A DNA stretch of 64,000 nucleotides from JAKFDI01 sp036676235. Its GTDB lineage: Bacteria; Pseudomonadota; Gammaproteobacteria; Burkholderiales; Burkholderiaceae_C. The notes beneath the pieces are model-generated. The model searched no databases. It was not told where the DNA came from and saw only the letters and a program-made list of their open reading frames with translations. Positions 38,393-47,718 of the stretch are shown in pieces. The first letter of the stretch is position 1. Each line of letters begins with the position of its first letter. The position numbers were made by a program, and so were the translations under genes. The stretch is from NCBI GenBank assembly GCA_036676235.1, contig JAKFDI010000012.1:1-64000 (forward strand), in the 5' to 3' direction.

Positions 38393-39268
38393 ATGCACCT
38401 TGCCCTGCCCGACGCCGCCGCGCCCGCTCGAACGGCCGTGAGCGCAGCACCGGTGGAGCAGGAATTCGCTTTCTCCGCGGAAGACTTCGAGCGGATTCGC
38501 GAACTGATCTACCAGCGCGCGGGCATCAGCCTGCACGCGGGCAAGCAGGCGATGGTCTACAGCCGCCTGTCGCGCCGCCTGCGCGAAACCGGCCATCGCA
38601 GCTTCGTGAGCTACCTGCAGGCGCTCGAATCGGGCGACGCGGGCCGCGGCGACAACGAGTGGCAGGAGTTCGTCAACTGCCTGACGACCAACCTCACCTC
38701 GTTCTTTCGCGAGGAACATCACTTCGGCGAACTGGCACGCGAACTTGCGAACAACCGCAAGGCGGGCCTGCGCATCTGGTGCAACGCCGCCTCCACCGGC
38801 GAGGAGCCCTACTCCATCGCCATGACGCTCGCCGAGGCGCGCGGCGCCTCGCACGGCATCTCGGTGCTCGCGACCGACATCGACACCCGCGTGCTCGCAA
38901 CCGCTGCGCGCGGCGTATACGCCGCCGACGCGCGCGGCCTGTCGCCCGAGCGGCTGCGTGCGCACTTCCTGCGCGGCAAGGGCGGCAACAGCGGCTTCAT
39001 CCGCGTGAAGCCGGAGTTGGCGCGCTGCATCGAGTTCCAATTGCACAACCTGATGGATGAACGCTGGTCGCTCGGCGAGCCCTTCGACATCGTGTTCTGC
39101 CGCAACGTGATGATCTATTTCGATGCCGCCACGCAGCGCCGCGTGCTCGAGCGCATGCACCGCGCGATGGCGCCGCACGGCCTGCTGTTCGTCGGCCATT
39201 CGGAGAATTTCACCGATTCGCGCGATCTCTTCCGCCTGCGCGGCAAGACGATCTACGAACGCATGTGA
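38393..39268 (+). CDS. cheR: Chemotaxis protein methyltransferase CheR
   Basis: A 291-residue S-adenosylmethionine-dependent methyltransferase that methylates glutamates on chemoreceptors. It has an N-terminal all-helical domain (AFSAEDFERIRELIYQRAGISL; KQAMVYSRLSRRLRETGHRSF), then LTTNLTSFFREEHHF, the SAM-binding IWCNAASTGEEPYSIAMTL, LATDIDTRVLATAARGVY, and FDIVFCRNVMIYFDAATQ. The ATG at 38393 follows GGAGATTCC; a GTG at 38357 is a possible alternative. It heads cheR-cheD-cheB. Confidence 0.94.
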   Translation: MHLALPDAAAPARTAVSAAPVEQEFAFSAEDFERIRELIYQRAGISLHAGKQAMVYSRLSRRLRETGHRSFVSYLQALESGDAGRGDNEWQEFVNCLTTNLTSFFREEHHFGELARELANNRKAGLRIWCNAASTGEEPYSIAMTLAEARGASHGISVLATDIDTRVLATAARGVYAADARGLSPERLRAHFLRGKGGNSGFIRVKPELARCIEFQLHNLMDERWSLGEPFDIVFCRNVMIYFDAATQRRVLERMHRAMAPHGLLFVGHSENFTDSRDLFRLRGKTIYERM

Positions 39269-39316
39269 GACCGCGTTCAAGCGCCCCGCAAACTCCGCCG
39301 ATATCGAACCCACACC

Positions 39317-39958
39317 ATGGCCACGGCTCAATCCATCGGCACCACCACGCCGCGCCTCGAACGGTTGAAGGCGGAAGCGCGTAGGCCGGGTGAAGCCGCG
39401 TTCTTCTTCCACGACGCGCACTTCAAGAACGACGCGGTGAAGATCCTGCCGGGTGAATACTTCGTCTACCACGAAGACCTGCTCATCCTCACCACGCTCG
39501 GCTCGTGCATCGCCGCCTGCCTGTGGGACCGCGAGGCCCGCATCGGCGGCATGAACCACTTCATGCTGCCCGAGGGTGCGGGCGATTCGGGCCGCTACGG
39601 CTCGTTCGCGATGGAACTGCTGATCAACGAGATGATGAAGCGCGGCGCGCAGCGCTCGCGCCTGGAAGCGAAGGTGTTCGGCGGCGGGGCCGTGATCGCC
39701 GGCATGACGAGCATCAACGTCGGCGAACGCAACACGAGCTTCGTGCTCGACTACCTGAAGACCGAGCGCATCCCGGTGATGTCCAAGGACGTGCTCGACA
39801 TCTACCCGCGCAAGGTGTGCTTCCTGCCGGCCAGCGGCAAGGCGATGGTCAAGCGCCTGCAGCCGGCGAACGCCGAATCGCTGCTGGCGCAGGACCGCGC
39901 CGCCGCACAGCGCGCCGCGCCGATCGCCAGCCGCGGCGGCTCGGTCGACCTGTTCTGA
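39317..39958 (+). CDS. cheD: Chemoreceptor glutamine deamidase CheD
   Basis: A 213-residue deamidase that converts receptor glutamines to glutamates. The catalytic Cys64 is in LTTLGSCIAACLWD and the His81 in GGMNHFMLP, followed by YGSFAMELLINEMMKRGA and KVFGGGAVI. Length and order match the family. It lies 48 bases after cheR and 22 bases before cheB in one transcription unit. Confidence 0.94.
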   Translation: MATAQSIGTTTPRLERLKAEARRPGEAAFFFHDAHFKNDAVKILPGEYFVYHEDLLILTTLGSCIAACLWDREARIGGMNHFMLPEGAGDSGRYGSFAMELLINEMMKRGAQRSRLEAKVFGGGAVIAGMTSINVGERNTSFVLDYLKTERIPVMSKDVLDIYPRKVCFLPASGKAMVKRLQPANAESLLAQDRAAAQRAAPIASRGGSVDLF

Positions 39959-39980
39959 ACCCGCGCACGAGGAGAACAAG

Positions 39981-41072
39981 ATGAAGCGAACCCGCGTGGT
40001 GGTGGTGGACGATTCGGCGCTGGTGCGCAGCCTGCTCAGCGAGATCATCAATCGCCAGCCCGACATGGAATGCATCGGCGCGGCGAGCGACCCGCTGGCC
40101 GCGCGCGAGATGATCCGCAACCTCAACCCCGACGTGATCACGCTCGACGTGGAAATGCCGCGCATGGACGGCATCGACTTCCTGTCCAAGTTGATGCGCC
40201 TGCGGCCCATGCCGGTGGTGATGGTCTCCACCCTCACCGAACGCGGCGCCGACGTGACGATGCGCGCCCTCGAACTCGGCGCGGTCGACTTCGTCGCCAA
40301 GCCGAAGATCGGCGTGGCCGACGGCCTGAAGCTGCTGGCGCAGGACATCACCGACAAGGTGCGCATCGCCGCCAAGGCGCATCTGCGCCGCCTGCCGCCG
40401 ACGCGCCTGGACGCAACAGCCACCTCGCCGATGCCGCTCGCGCCAGCGCCGCTGGTCAACATCGGCCGCCTGTCGACCGAGAAGATCATCTTCATCGGCG
40501 CCTCCACCGGTGGAACCGAGGCGACCAAGGAAGTGCTGATGAACCTGCCCGCCGACAGCCCGGCGGTGGTGATCACGCAGCACATGCCGCCCGGCTTCAC
40601 GCGCAGCTATGCCGCGCGGCTGGACGGCCTGTGCCGCATCCGAGTGGGCGAGGCGCGCGATGGCGAACGCATCCTGCCCGGCCACGGCTATCTCGCGCCG
40701 GGCGGCTTTCACCTGAGCGTGGAACGCAGCGGCGCCAACTACATCGCCCGCGTGGTCGCCGGCGAGCCGGTGAACCGGCACATGCCTTCGGTCGAGGTGC
40801 TGTTCCAGTCGGCCGCGCGCGTGGTCGGCCCCAACGCCATCGGCCTGATGCTGACCGGCATGGGCGCCGACGGTGCACGCGCCATGCGCGAGATGCGCGA
40901 CGCCGGCAGCTACAACTATGTGCAGGACGAGGCGAGCTGCGTGGTCTTCGGCATGCCGCGCGAAGCCATCGCCGCCGGCGCGGCCCATGAAGTGCTGCCG
41001 CTCACGCAGATCGCGCCGCACCTGATCGAGCGGCTGCGCAGCACCTCGGGCATGACGCTGCACCGCGTCTAG
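39981..41072 (+). CDS. cheB: Chemotaxis glutamate methylesterase CheB
   Basis: A 363-residue response-regulator methylesterase that demethylates and deamidates receptors. Receiver: VVVVDDSALVRSLLSEI with phospho-acceptor Asp56 in VITLDVEMPRMDG and Lys in FVAKPK. Effector domain: nucleophile Ser175 in FIGASTGGTEATKEVL, His201 in ITQHMPPGFT, and the catalytic-Asp region MLTGMGADGARAM. A GAGGAG site precedes the start. The gene order cheR-cheD-cheB is complete; cheA, cheW and cheY are not in this window. Confidence 0.95.
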   Translation: MKRTRVVVVDDSALVRSLLSEIINRQPDMECIGAASDPLAAREMIRNLNPDVITLDVEMPRMDGIDFLSKLMRLRPMPVVMVSTLTERGADVTMRALELGAVDFVAKPKIGVADGLKLLAQDITDKVRIAAKAHLRRLPPTRLDATATSPMPLAPAPLVNIGRLSTEKIIFIGASTGGTEATKEVLMNLPADSPAVVITQHMPPGFTRSYAARLDGLCRIRVGEARDGERILPGHGYLAPGGFHLSVERSGANYIARVVAGEPVNRHMPSVEVLFQSAARVVGPNAIGLMLTGMGADGARAMREMRDAGSYNYVQDEASCVVFGMPREAIAAGAAHEVLPLTQIAPHLIERLRSTSGMTLHRV

Positions 41073-41090
41073 CTTTCGCCGCTGCAGGGT

Positions 41091-43976
41091 CTACGCGGCG
41101 GCTTGGGGTTCGTTCGCGGTCTCGCTGCCGACAGTCGTCAGGCCGGCCAGCAGGTCGTCGAGCGCGCTGTCGGCAAGCGGCTTCTGCAGCAGCGCATCCA
41201 TGCCGGCCGCGCGCGCGGCCTGCGCATCGTCGGCGTCGGCGCTCATGCCGATGAGGCGCACTTCGGCGCCGCCAGGCTCGCGGCGCAAGGCTCGCGCAAA
41301 GCCGTAGCCGTCGTGCATCGGCATGCGGCAGTCGGTCAGCACGAACCGATGTCGACGCAGGCGCCAGAAGGCGAGCGCCTGCAGGCCGTCCGAGGCCAGG
41401 TCGACCACGCAGCCGCGCGCCTCGAGCATCGCCACCAGCACGATCTGCTGCACCCGGTCGTCCTCGGCCAGCAGCACGCGCAGGCCGGGCGCGGGCCGTA
41501 CGTCGGCATGCGCCGCAGCGGCCGGGCGCGCGGCGGCACGCGCGAGACGCACGCACACCCGCACCTGCGTGCCCTCACCGTCGCGGCTCGTCATCTCGAT
41601 GCTGCCGCCCATCGCCTCGACGAGCCGCTTGCACAGTGCGAGCCCGAGACCGGTGCCGCCGTAGCGCGAGGCCGTCGCCGCATTGGCTTGCGCATAGCGC
41701 TCGAACAGGTGATCGAGCTTGTCGGCGGGAACGCCGCAGCCGGTGTCGCTGACGACGAGTTCGAGCGTCTGCGCGGCCGGGTCGTCCGCCAGCACGCGCA
41801 CGGCCAGCTCGACCCGACCCTGCGCCGTGAACTTGAGTGCGTTGGACAACAGGTTGAGCACCACCTGCCGCAAACGCATCGAATCGACCAGCAGCCGCGG
41901 CGCAATCGTCTCGTCCAGCACCAGATCGAGCGCGACGGGCTTGTGCCCGATCACCGGCTGCAGGGCGTGCACCGGCTCGCGCAGCAGTGCGCGCAGGTCC
42001 GCCGGTTCGAGGTGGATGTCGAGCATGCCGGCATCGCTCTTGGACAGATCGAGCAGGTTGTTCACGAACTCCTGCAACGTGGCCGCGTTGCGCTCGGCAA
42101 GCGACAGCATTTCGTCGCGGCGCGGGCCGTCGGCGTGGCGGCGCATGTGTTCCAGCGCGCCGATCACTGCGTTCACGGGCGTGCGGATCTCGTGGCTCGC
42201 CACGGTGATGAACTCCTTGCGCGCCCGCGCGAGGTTCATCGCCTCGTCGCGCGCCGCACCGAGTGCCGTCTCGGCGGCGCGGGTGCGGTGTACCTGCCGG
42301 CGCAGGCGCAGCGCCCAGCCGATCGACACGATCAACGCCAGCAGCAGCGCTGCGAGATACGGCAGCGCACGCCGCAGCACCTGCACGGCGCTCGGCGGCG
42401 AGGCGAGCGGAATCACCGCCCAGCGCGAGGCCACGGCGGCGCGTTCACCGTCGTTCACCGAGGCCAACGCACGCTCAAGCAGCGACGCCAGCATCGGCTG
42501 GTCGCGCCGCACGGCGAAATACAGATCGGAATTGAGCTCGGGAAACATGCCGGCCATCTTCAGGCCGGCGCCGTAGCCCTCTTGCAGCTTGGGCACGACG
42601 AACGAGACATTGGAGAACGAGCCCGTCACCTCGCCGCGCAACACCGCCGCCAGCAGCGCCTCGCGCGTGGGGTACGGCACGAGCTGCAGTTGCGGATACA
42701 GCGTTTCGAGCAGGAACTTGTGCTGCCCATTCGCGAGCACACCGACGCGCGCGCCGTGGAGCTGGCGCAGGTCGAGCACCACGGGCGCGTCGGCGCGCGT
42801 CACCAGCACCGTGGGCGTACTGATCCAGGGGCCGACGAAGATGAAGTCGCGGCGCCGCTCGGCGTTGTCCGACACGGCCACCAGCAGATCGACCTGGCCC
42901 TTGCGCGCGGCTTCGTAGACATCCGGCCAGGTGCCGCCGCGCGCGGCGCCGACGGTGAGGCCGAGCCGCTGCGTGACGAGCGCGAGATAGTCCTGCGCCA
43001 TGCCGGTGAGGCGGCCGTCGCCGCCGCGAAAGGTGTAGGGGTAGTGCGACTCGTCGAAGCCGACGCGCAGCGCGGGCATCTGCGCGATGAAGCGCCGTTC
43101 TTCGCCGGAGAGCGGCAGCGGCGGCGCCGGCTCCGCCAGCAGTGTGCGCAGCGGCACCCAGCGACGATGGATCTCCTGCCGCTCGGCGAGGCTGATGCTG
43201 TCGAGCGCCTTGTCGAGGATGGCCTGCAGCATCGTGTTGTCGCGCGCGACCCCGAGATGCAGCGCGCTCAGGCCCGTGCGCCACGGGCCGCGGATCTCGA
43301 GGTTGGTCAGCAGCAGCTTCTCGACCAGAAAGGTGGTGGTCGGCAAGGCACCGAGGTACACGTCGGCCTCGCCGCGCGACACGCCGCGCAGCGCATCGGC
43401 CGAGTTGTCGAACTCCACGATGCGCGCCTTCGGATGGCGCTCGCGGATCGTCTCGATCACCGCATAGCCGCGCTCGGCCGCAACCGCCATGCCTTCCAGC
43501 GATTCGTTCTGCCCCACCGCCCCGACGCCGCGGCGTGCGAGGTAGACGTTGGGCACGTCGAGGTAGGGCTGCGTGTAGCGCATGAACACCTCGCGCGCCG
43601 GCGTTCGCGAGACCGAAGGCAACACATCCACCTGCCCGTCGCGCAGCGCCTTCAGCCCGTCGGCGAGCGACGGCATGGCGATGTACTCGAAGCGCATGCC
43701 CAGGCGCTGTTCGACCAGGTGCAGTACGTCGCCCGACAGGCCACGGAACTGGCCCTCGTAGCTGTAGACGTCGATAGGCGCCCATTCCTGCTTGGTCGCC
43801 ACGCGCAGCTGCGGGTGCGCGGCCAGCCATTGGCGCTCGGCGCTCGTGAGCTGCAGGGCCGGAGCATCGGGAGGCGTCGCATCGGCGGCGAGCAGGGGCT
43901 GCAGCGCGAGCGCCAGAGCGAGCATGAGCGCCGCGGCGCACGCATGAAGCCATGAGCGATTCGACGCTGCTTGCAT
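41091..43976 (-). CDS. BvgS/EvgS-like hybrid sensor kinase with two periplasmic Venus-flytrap domains
   Basis: A 961-residue membrane sensor. A signal anchor (LHACAAALMLALALALQPLLAA) leads to two periplasmic solute-binding-protein-3-like domains (about 45-270 and 295-535, each with the form LRVGFDESHYPYTF and YTQPYLDVPNVYLARRG). A second membrane segment follows near 542-562 (LPYLAALLLALIVSIGWAL). Then come HisKA with phospho-acceptor His595 in VASHEIRTPVNAVIG, HATPase (NLLSNALKF; GTGLGLALCKRLVEAMGG), and a C-terminal receiver with Asp882 in VLTDCRMPMHDGYG. There is no PAS or Hpt domain and no partner regulator adjacent. Ligands may be amino acids or organic acids (inference). Convergent with cheB. 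Confidence 0.9.
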   Translation of the reverse strand: MQAASNRSWLHACAAALMLALALALQPLLAADATPPDAPALQLTSAERQWLAAHPQLRVATKQEWAPIDVYSYEGQFRGLSGDVLHLVEQRLGMRFEYIAMPSLADGLKALRDGQVDVLPSVSRTPAREVFMRYTQPYLDVPNVYLARRGVGAVGQNESLEGMAVAAERGYAVIETIRERHPKARIVEFDNSADALRGVSRGEADVYLGALPTTTFLVEKLLLTNLEIRGPWRTGLSALHLGVARDNTMLQAILDKALDSISLAERQEIHRRWVPLRTLLAEPAPPLPLSGEERRFIAQMPALRVGFDESHYPYTFRGGDGRLTGMAQDYLALVTQRLGLTVGAARGGTWPDVYEAARKGQVDLLVAVSDNAERRRDFIFVGPWISTPTVLVTRADAPVVLDLRQLHGARVGVLANGQHKFLLETLYPQLQLVPYPTREALLAAVLRGEVTGSFSNVSFVVPKLQEGYGAGLKMAGMFPELNSDLYFAVRRDQPMLASLLERALASVNDGERAAVASRWAVIPLASPPSAVQVLRRALPYLAALLLALIVSIGWALRLRRQVHRTRAAETALGAARDEAMNLARARKEFITVASHEIRTPVNAVIGALEHMRRHADGPRRDEMLSLAERNAATLQEFVNNLLDLSKSDAGMLDIHLEPADLRALLREPVHALQPVIGHKPVALDLVLDETIAPRLLVDSMRLRQVVLNLLSNALKFTAQGRVELAVRVLADDPAAQTLELVVSDTGCGVPADKLDHLFERYAQANAATASRYGGTGLGLALCKRLVEAMGGSIEMTSRDGEGTQVRVCVRLARAAARPAAAAHADVRPAPGLRVLLAEDDRVQQIVLVAMLEARGCVVDLASDGLQALAFWRLRRHRFVLTDCRMPMHDGYGFARALRREPGGAEVRLIGMSADADDAQAARAAGMDALLQKPLADSALDDLLAGLTTVGSETANEPQAAA

Positions 43977-44059
43977 TGCCGCTCCCTCGCCCTCCGACAG
44001 GCGCGATCGATCTTAGCCGCGCGCACCGCCGAACTGCCGCACGCGAGGTGCGTCAAGCG

Positions 44060-45295
44060 TCACGCGTCGGGCAGAAACAGCGACTGGAGATCGGAGAGGA
44101 AATCGAAGCCACGCGCAGTCGGCCGCACGTGTGCCAGATCGCGCGTGATGAAGCCGCGGCGCTCGGCTTCGGCGAGCGGCTGTTCGATGGCCGACAGCGG
44201 CAGGCCGGTGCGCTCGCTGAACTGCTGCAGGGCGAAGCCCTCGCGCAGGCGCGAGGCGTTGAGCATGAACTCGAAGGGCAGTTGCGCGCGCGGCACTTCT
44301 TCGTCCTGCGACACCGCGGCACCGGCCGTGGCCTGCGCCATGTACTTCGCCGGCTCGCGATAGCGGATCTGCCGGATCACCCGATGCGGATAACTCAGCT
44401 TGCTGTGGGCGCCGGCGCCGATGCCGAGGTAGTCGCCGAACTGCCAGTAATTGAGGTTGTGCACACAGCGGTGGCCGGCGCGCGCGAAGGCCGAGACCTC
44501 GTAGCGGTCGAGCCCGGCCGCGGTGCTGGCTTCGGTGATCGCATCCAGCATGTCGAAGGCCATGTCGTCGTCGGGCAGCGACGGCGGATGCTTGGCGAAG
44601 AAGGTGTTGGGCTCGACGGTCAGGTGATAGATCGACAGGTGTGGCGGCTCGAAGGCCAGGGCCTGCGTGAGATCGGCGCGCAACTCGCCCGGCGTCTGGC
44701 CCGGCAGCGCGTACATGAGGTCGAGGTTGAAGGTGTCGAAGCAGGCCCGCGCCTCTTCCACTGCGGCACGGGCCTGAGCCGCATCGTGCACGCGGCCGAG
44801 GGCTTGCAGCTTGGCGTCGTCGAAGCTCTGCACGCCGATCGACAGGCGCGTGACGCCGGCCTGCGCGTAGCCGCGAAAGCGATCACGCTCGAAGGTGCCG
44901 GGGTTGGCTTCGAGCGTGACTTCGCAGCCCGGCTCCATCGGCAGGCGGGCGCGGATGTCGGCCAGCAGGCGGTCGATGGCCTCGGGCGAGAACAGGCTGG
45001 GCGTGCCGCCGCCGATGAAGACGCTGTGCACGCGGCGGCCCCAGATGAAGGGCAGCGCCGCTTCGAGATCGGCGCGCAGGGCGTCGAGATACGGCGTCTG
45101 CGGCAGCTCGCCCATGCGCTCGTGCGAGTTGAAGTCGCAGTACGGGCATTTCTTGAGACACCACGGCAGGTGCACGTACAGCGACAGCGGCGGCAGCGCG
45201 GCGAGCTTCAGGGTGCCGGGGCGCATGTAGCGCGCGAGCAGTTCGTCGGCGCGGCCAACGCCGGCGGATGCATCGACGGGTTGAATCGGAATCAC
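44060..45295 (-). CDS. hemW: Radical SAM haem chaperone HemW
   Basis: A 411-residue HemW protein, a radical SAM enzyme-like haem carrier for respiratory proteins. The cluster-binding motif is C46-x3-C50-x2-C53 in LPWCLKKCPYCDF, followed by VFIGGGTPSLFSPE, EANPGT, RLSIGVQSFDDAKLQALGRVHD, FNLDLMYALPGQT, YHLTVEPNTFF and HNLNYWQFGDYLGIGAGAHS. The additional Phe after the last cysteine is typical of HemW rather than HemN. Downstream of rdgB on the same strand with about 100 bases of palindromic repeat between. Confidence 0.93.
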   Translation of the reverse strand: MIPIQPVDASAGVGRADELLARYMRPGTLKLAALPPLSLYVHLPWCLKKCPYCDFNSHERMGELPQTPYLDALRADLEAALPFIWGRRVHSVFIGGGTPSLFSPEAIDRLLADIRARLPMEPGCEVTLEANPGTFERDRFRGYAQAGVTRLSIGVQSFDDAKLQALGRVHDAAQARAAVEEARACFDTFNLDLMYALPGQTPGELRADLTQALAFEPPHLSIYHLTVEPNTFFAKHPPSLPDDDMAFDMLDAITEASTAAGLDRYEVSAFARAGHRCVHNLNYWQFGDYLGIGAGAHSKLSYPHRVIRQIRYREPAKYMAQATAGAAVSQDEEVPRAQLPFEFMLNASRLREGFALQQFSERTGLPLSAIEQPLAEAERRGFITRDLAHVRPTARGFDFLSDLQSLFLPDA

Positions 45296-45321
45296 GGCGC
45301 TCTGCCCGGATCAAGCGGCCG

Positions 45322-45395
45322 CCGTGGAGCCGGCTTTGCCGGGCCACGGGCGGCGCCCCCTGGAGGGGGAGGCGCGCAGCGCCTCCGGGGGGGAG
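45322..45395. repeat. Palindromic GC-rich repeat between rdgB and hemW
   Basis: Three small palindromes in a row: CCGGCTTTGCCGG (45330-45342), CCCCCTGGAGGGGG (45356-45369), and GGAGGCGC/GCGCCTCC (45368-45386), then a run of G. The layout C5-TGGA-G5, a GC hairpin and a closing G run is shared with 63191-63237. Probably a REP-like intergenic element inside the operon. Confidence 0.7.
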
Positions 45396-45998
45396 TCATG
45401 TTCGCCACACCTCGCGCATCAGCAACAGCATCGCGGCCGCAGCAATCGCGCGATGGCTGCGGCGGTTTTTCTGCTCGGTGCTCAGCTCGGCGACGCTCGC
45501 GCCGAGCTCGGGGATGAACAGCAGCGGGTCGTAGCCGAAGCCGCCCTCACCTCGCTGCCCTGCCAGTAGCTCACCGTGCCAACGGCCGAAGGCGATCAAC
45601 GGCTCGGGGTCCTCGGCGCTTCGCACGGCAACGAGGGCACTGACGAAGCGCGCGCGACGATCAACCGCACCCTGCATCTTCTCGAGCAGCACGCGGTTGT
45701 TGTCGGCATCGCTCTTCGGCTGACCGAACAAGGTCGCATAGCGGGCCGAAAGCACGCCGGGCGCGCCGGCCAGCGCGTCAACGCACAGCCCGGAATCGTC
45801 CGCGATGGCAGCCGCGCCGGCGTGATGCGCCGCATGCCGCGCCTTGGCCAGCGCGTTCTCGACGAAGGTGACGTGCGGCTCTTCGGCTTCGGCGATGCCC
45901 AGCGATCCCTGCGTCACCAACTCCAGCCCGAGCGGCGCGAACAACACCTGAAGCTCACCGAGCTTCTTCGCATTGTTCGACGCCAGTACCAGCTTCAT
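45396..45998 (-). CDS. rdgB: Non-canonical purine NTP pyrophosphatase (RdgB/HAM1)
   Basis: A 200-residue enzyme that hydrolyses dITP, XTP and ITP to keep them out of nucleic acids. Seen: LVLASNNAKKLGELQVLF (N-terminal SxNxxK motif), EEPHVTFVENALAKARHAA, ADDSGLCVDALAGAPGVLSARYA, and the C-terminal GEGGFGYDPLLFIPELG and SHRAIA. The start overlaps the rph stop by 4 bases (45998-45995). It ends directly at a palindromic repeat, whose edge holds its stop codon. Confidence 0.94.
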   Translation of the reverse strand: MKLVLASNNAKKLGELQVLFAPLGLELVTQGSLGIAEAEEPHVTFVENALAKARHAAHHAGAAAIADDSGLCVDALAGAPGVLSARYATLFGQPKSDADNNRVLLEKMQGAVDRRARFVSALVAVRSAEDPEPLIAFGRWHGELLAGQRGEGGFGYDPLLFIPELGASVAELSTEQKNRRSHRAIAAAAMLLLMREVWRT

Positions 45999-46726
45999 GC
46001 CGACAAGCCAAGCGCCTGGCGCTGCGCCGCGATCAGTTCGCGGATGCCCTTGTCCGCCAGACCCAGCAGCAGGTCCATCTCGGCGCGCGTGAAGGCCGCA
46101 CCTTCGGCCGTACCCTGCACTTCGACGAAGCCGCCGGCATCGGTCATCACCACGTTCATGTCGGTGTCGCAGGCCGAGTCTTCGATGTATTCGAGATCAA
46201 GCAGTGGCGTGGCCTCGACGATGCCCACCGACACCGCCGCCACGGCGCCCATGATGGGCGACTGCGCCAGCTTGCCTTGCGCCAGCAGCCAGGTCACCGC
46301 GTCGTGCGCCGCCACGTAGGCGCCGGTGATGGCCGCGGTGCGTGTGCCGCCGTCGGCCTGGATCACGTCGCAGTCGAGCGAAATGGTGCGCTCGCCGAGT
46401 GCGGCCATATCGAACACGCTGCGCAGGGAACGGCCGATCAGGCGCTGGATCTCCTGCGTGCGCCCGCTCTGCTTGCCTTTGGCCGCCTCGCGGTCGCTGC
46501 GGGTGTGGGTGGCGCGCGGCAGCATGCCGTACTCGGCCGTCACCCAGCCTTCGCCGCTGCCGCGCTTGAAGGGCGGCACCTTCTCTTCCACCGAGGCGGT
46601 GCACAGCACCTTGGTGTCGCCGAATTCGACCAGCACCGATCCTTCGGCGTGGCGGGTGTAGCGGCGGGTCAGCGTGATGGGACGCAAGGCGTCGGCGGCG
46701 CGGCCGAGCGGACGTTGGTAGCTCAT
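45995..46726 (-). CDS. rph: Ribonuclease PH
   Basis: A 243-residue phosphorolytic 3'-5' exoribonuclease that trims tRNA ends. Seen: RPLGRAADALRPITLTRRYTRHAEGSVLVEFGDTKVLCTASVEE, EYGMLPRATHTRSDREAAKGKQSGRTQEIQRLIGRSLR, and the phosphate-binding and catalytic DCDVIQADGGTRTAAITGAYVA, plus YIEDSACDTDMNVVMT. The open frame extends upstream to 47020 inside the PP2C gene; ATG 46726 gives the family start. First of rph-rdgB-hemW. Confidence 0.95.
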   Translation of the reverse strand: MSYQRPLGRAADALRPITLTRRYTRHAEGSVLVEFGDTKVLCTASVEEKVPPFKRGSGEGWVTAEYGMLPRATHTRSDREAAKGKQSGRTQEIQRLIGRSLRSVFDMAALGERTISLDCDVIQADGGTRTAAITGAYVAAHDAVTWLLAQGKLAQSPIMGAVAAVSVGIVEATPLLDLEYIEDSACDTDMNVVMTDAGGFVEVQGTAEGAAFTRAEMDLLLGLADKGIRELIAAQRQALGLSA

Positions 46727-46784
46727 TGAAAACCTCTTTGTGTGGGTGTGCGGCGCGGACCCGCAAGGCCCGGCGCCTCGAAGC

Positions 46785-47699
46785 TCAGCTCTTCTTCTGC
46801 GAAGAGCGTCGGATGGCTTCGTTGATTTCCTTGATCGAGCGTTCGATCTCGGCGTCGTCGAGCTCGTCGGGCACTTCCTGGCCGAGCACGCTGGCCTGGA
46901 TTGTCGAGGCAAAGACCTCGTCGCCCAGCGTATCGGTGGAGATGCCGGCCGTGCTGTCGCTGTCTTCGGCGGATTCCCACTCCATCGCCAGCACCGACAC
47001 GTTGTCGCTCTTCGGCCCACCGTTGCGCAGCGCCTGCTCGACGAGTTCGGGCACGGCGTCGGAGATGGCGTTCTTCGACAACTGCTCGGTGATCTCGGCG
47101 TCGGTCACGCTGCCCCACAGGCCGTCGGAGCACAGCAGCAGGCGGTCGCCGCTTTGCATCAGCAGCGGCCCGACGGTGTCGACCACCGGCTTGCCGGGGC
47201 TGCCGAGGCAGGTGAACAGCACGTTGCGATTGAAGCGCTCGCCCATCGGCACGACCTGGCTGAGCGTGTCTTGCAGTTCTGAATAGGAATGGTCGCGCGT
47301 ACGGGCGATCAGCTTGTCGCCGCGCACCATGTACAGCCGCGAGTCACCGCAGTGCGCCCAATAGGCCGCGTTGCCCTGCATCACGCAGGCCACCACCGTC
47401 GTGCGCGGCGTGTCGATCAGCGCCTTCTGCGTGGCGTAGCGCAAGAGCTGATGATGGCCGGCAATGATGGCTTCGTGCAGGAAGCGCAGCGGATCGGCGA
47501 GCGTCGGCTTGGCGTCGCGCTGGAACAGTGCGGCAAGCGTCTGCAGCGCCAGTTGCGAAGCGACCTCTCCTTCGGGGTGGCCACCCATGCCGTCGGCCAG
47601 CGCAAACAGCCCGGCGTCCCGCGTGTAGCAGTAGCCCATGCGGTCTTCGTTTTTTTCGCGGCCGCCCTTGCGGCTGACCTGATACACCGAGAAGCGCAT
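46785..47699 (-). CDS. PP2C-type Ser/Thr protein phosphatase
   Basis: A 304-residue metal-dependent phosphatase. Metal-binding and catalytic motifs are seen in GGREKNEDRMGYCY (Asp/Arg), GLFALADGMGGHPEGEVASQLA, AYWAHCGDSRLYMVRG, LLLCSDGLWG and SDNVSVLAMEW. A roughly 55-residue acidic C-terminal extension (about 250-304) follows the catalytic domain. It lies 19 bases after the Ser/Thr kinase gene, so the two should be cotranscribed and act as a reversible phosphorylation pair. Substrates unknown. Confidence 0.92.
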   Translation of the reverse strand: MRFSVYQVSRKGGREKNEDRMGYCYTRDAGLFALADGMGGHPEGEVASQLALQTLAALFQRDAKPTLADPLRFLHEAIIAGHHQLLRYATQKALIDTPRTTVVACVMQGNAAYWAHCGDSRLYMVRGDKLIARTRDHSYSELQDTLSQVVPMGERFNRNVLFTCLGSPGKPVVDTVGPLLMQSGDRLLLCSDGLWGSVTDAEITEQLSKNAISDAVPELVEQALRNGGPKSDNVSVLAMEWESAEDSDSTAGISTDTLGDEVFASTIQASVLGQEVPDELDDAEIERSIKEINEAIRRSSQKKS

Positions 47700-47718
47700 G
47701 GAATTCAGGCGGCCAGGT

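Noticed and set aside
41103..43955. A plus-strand open frame of about 950 codons across the BvgS-like kinase
   Set aside because: It is antisense to a complete sensor kinase and made up mainly of His/Arg/Gln/Ala/Val, with no domain signature.
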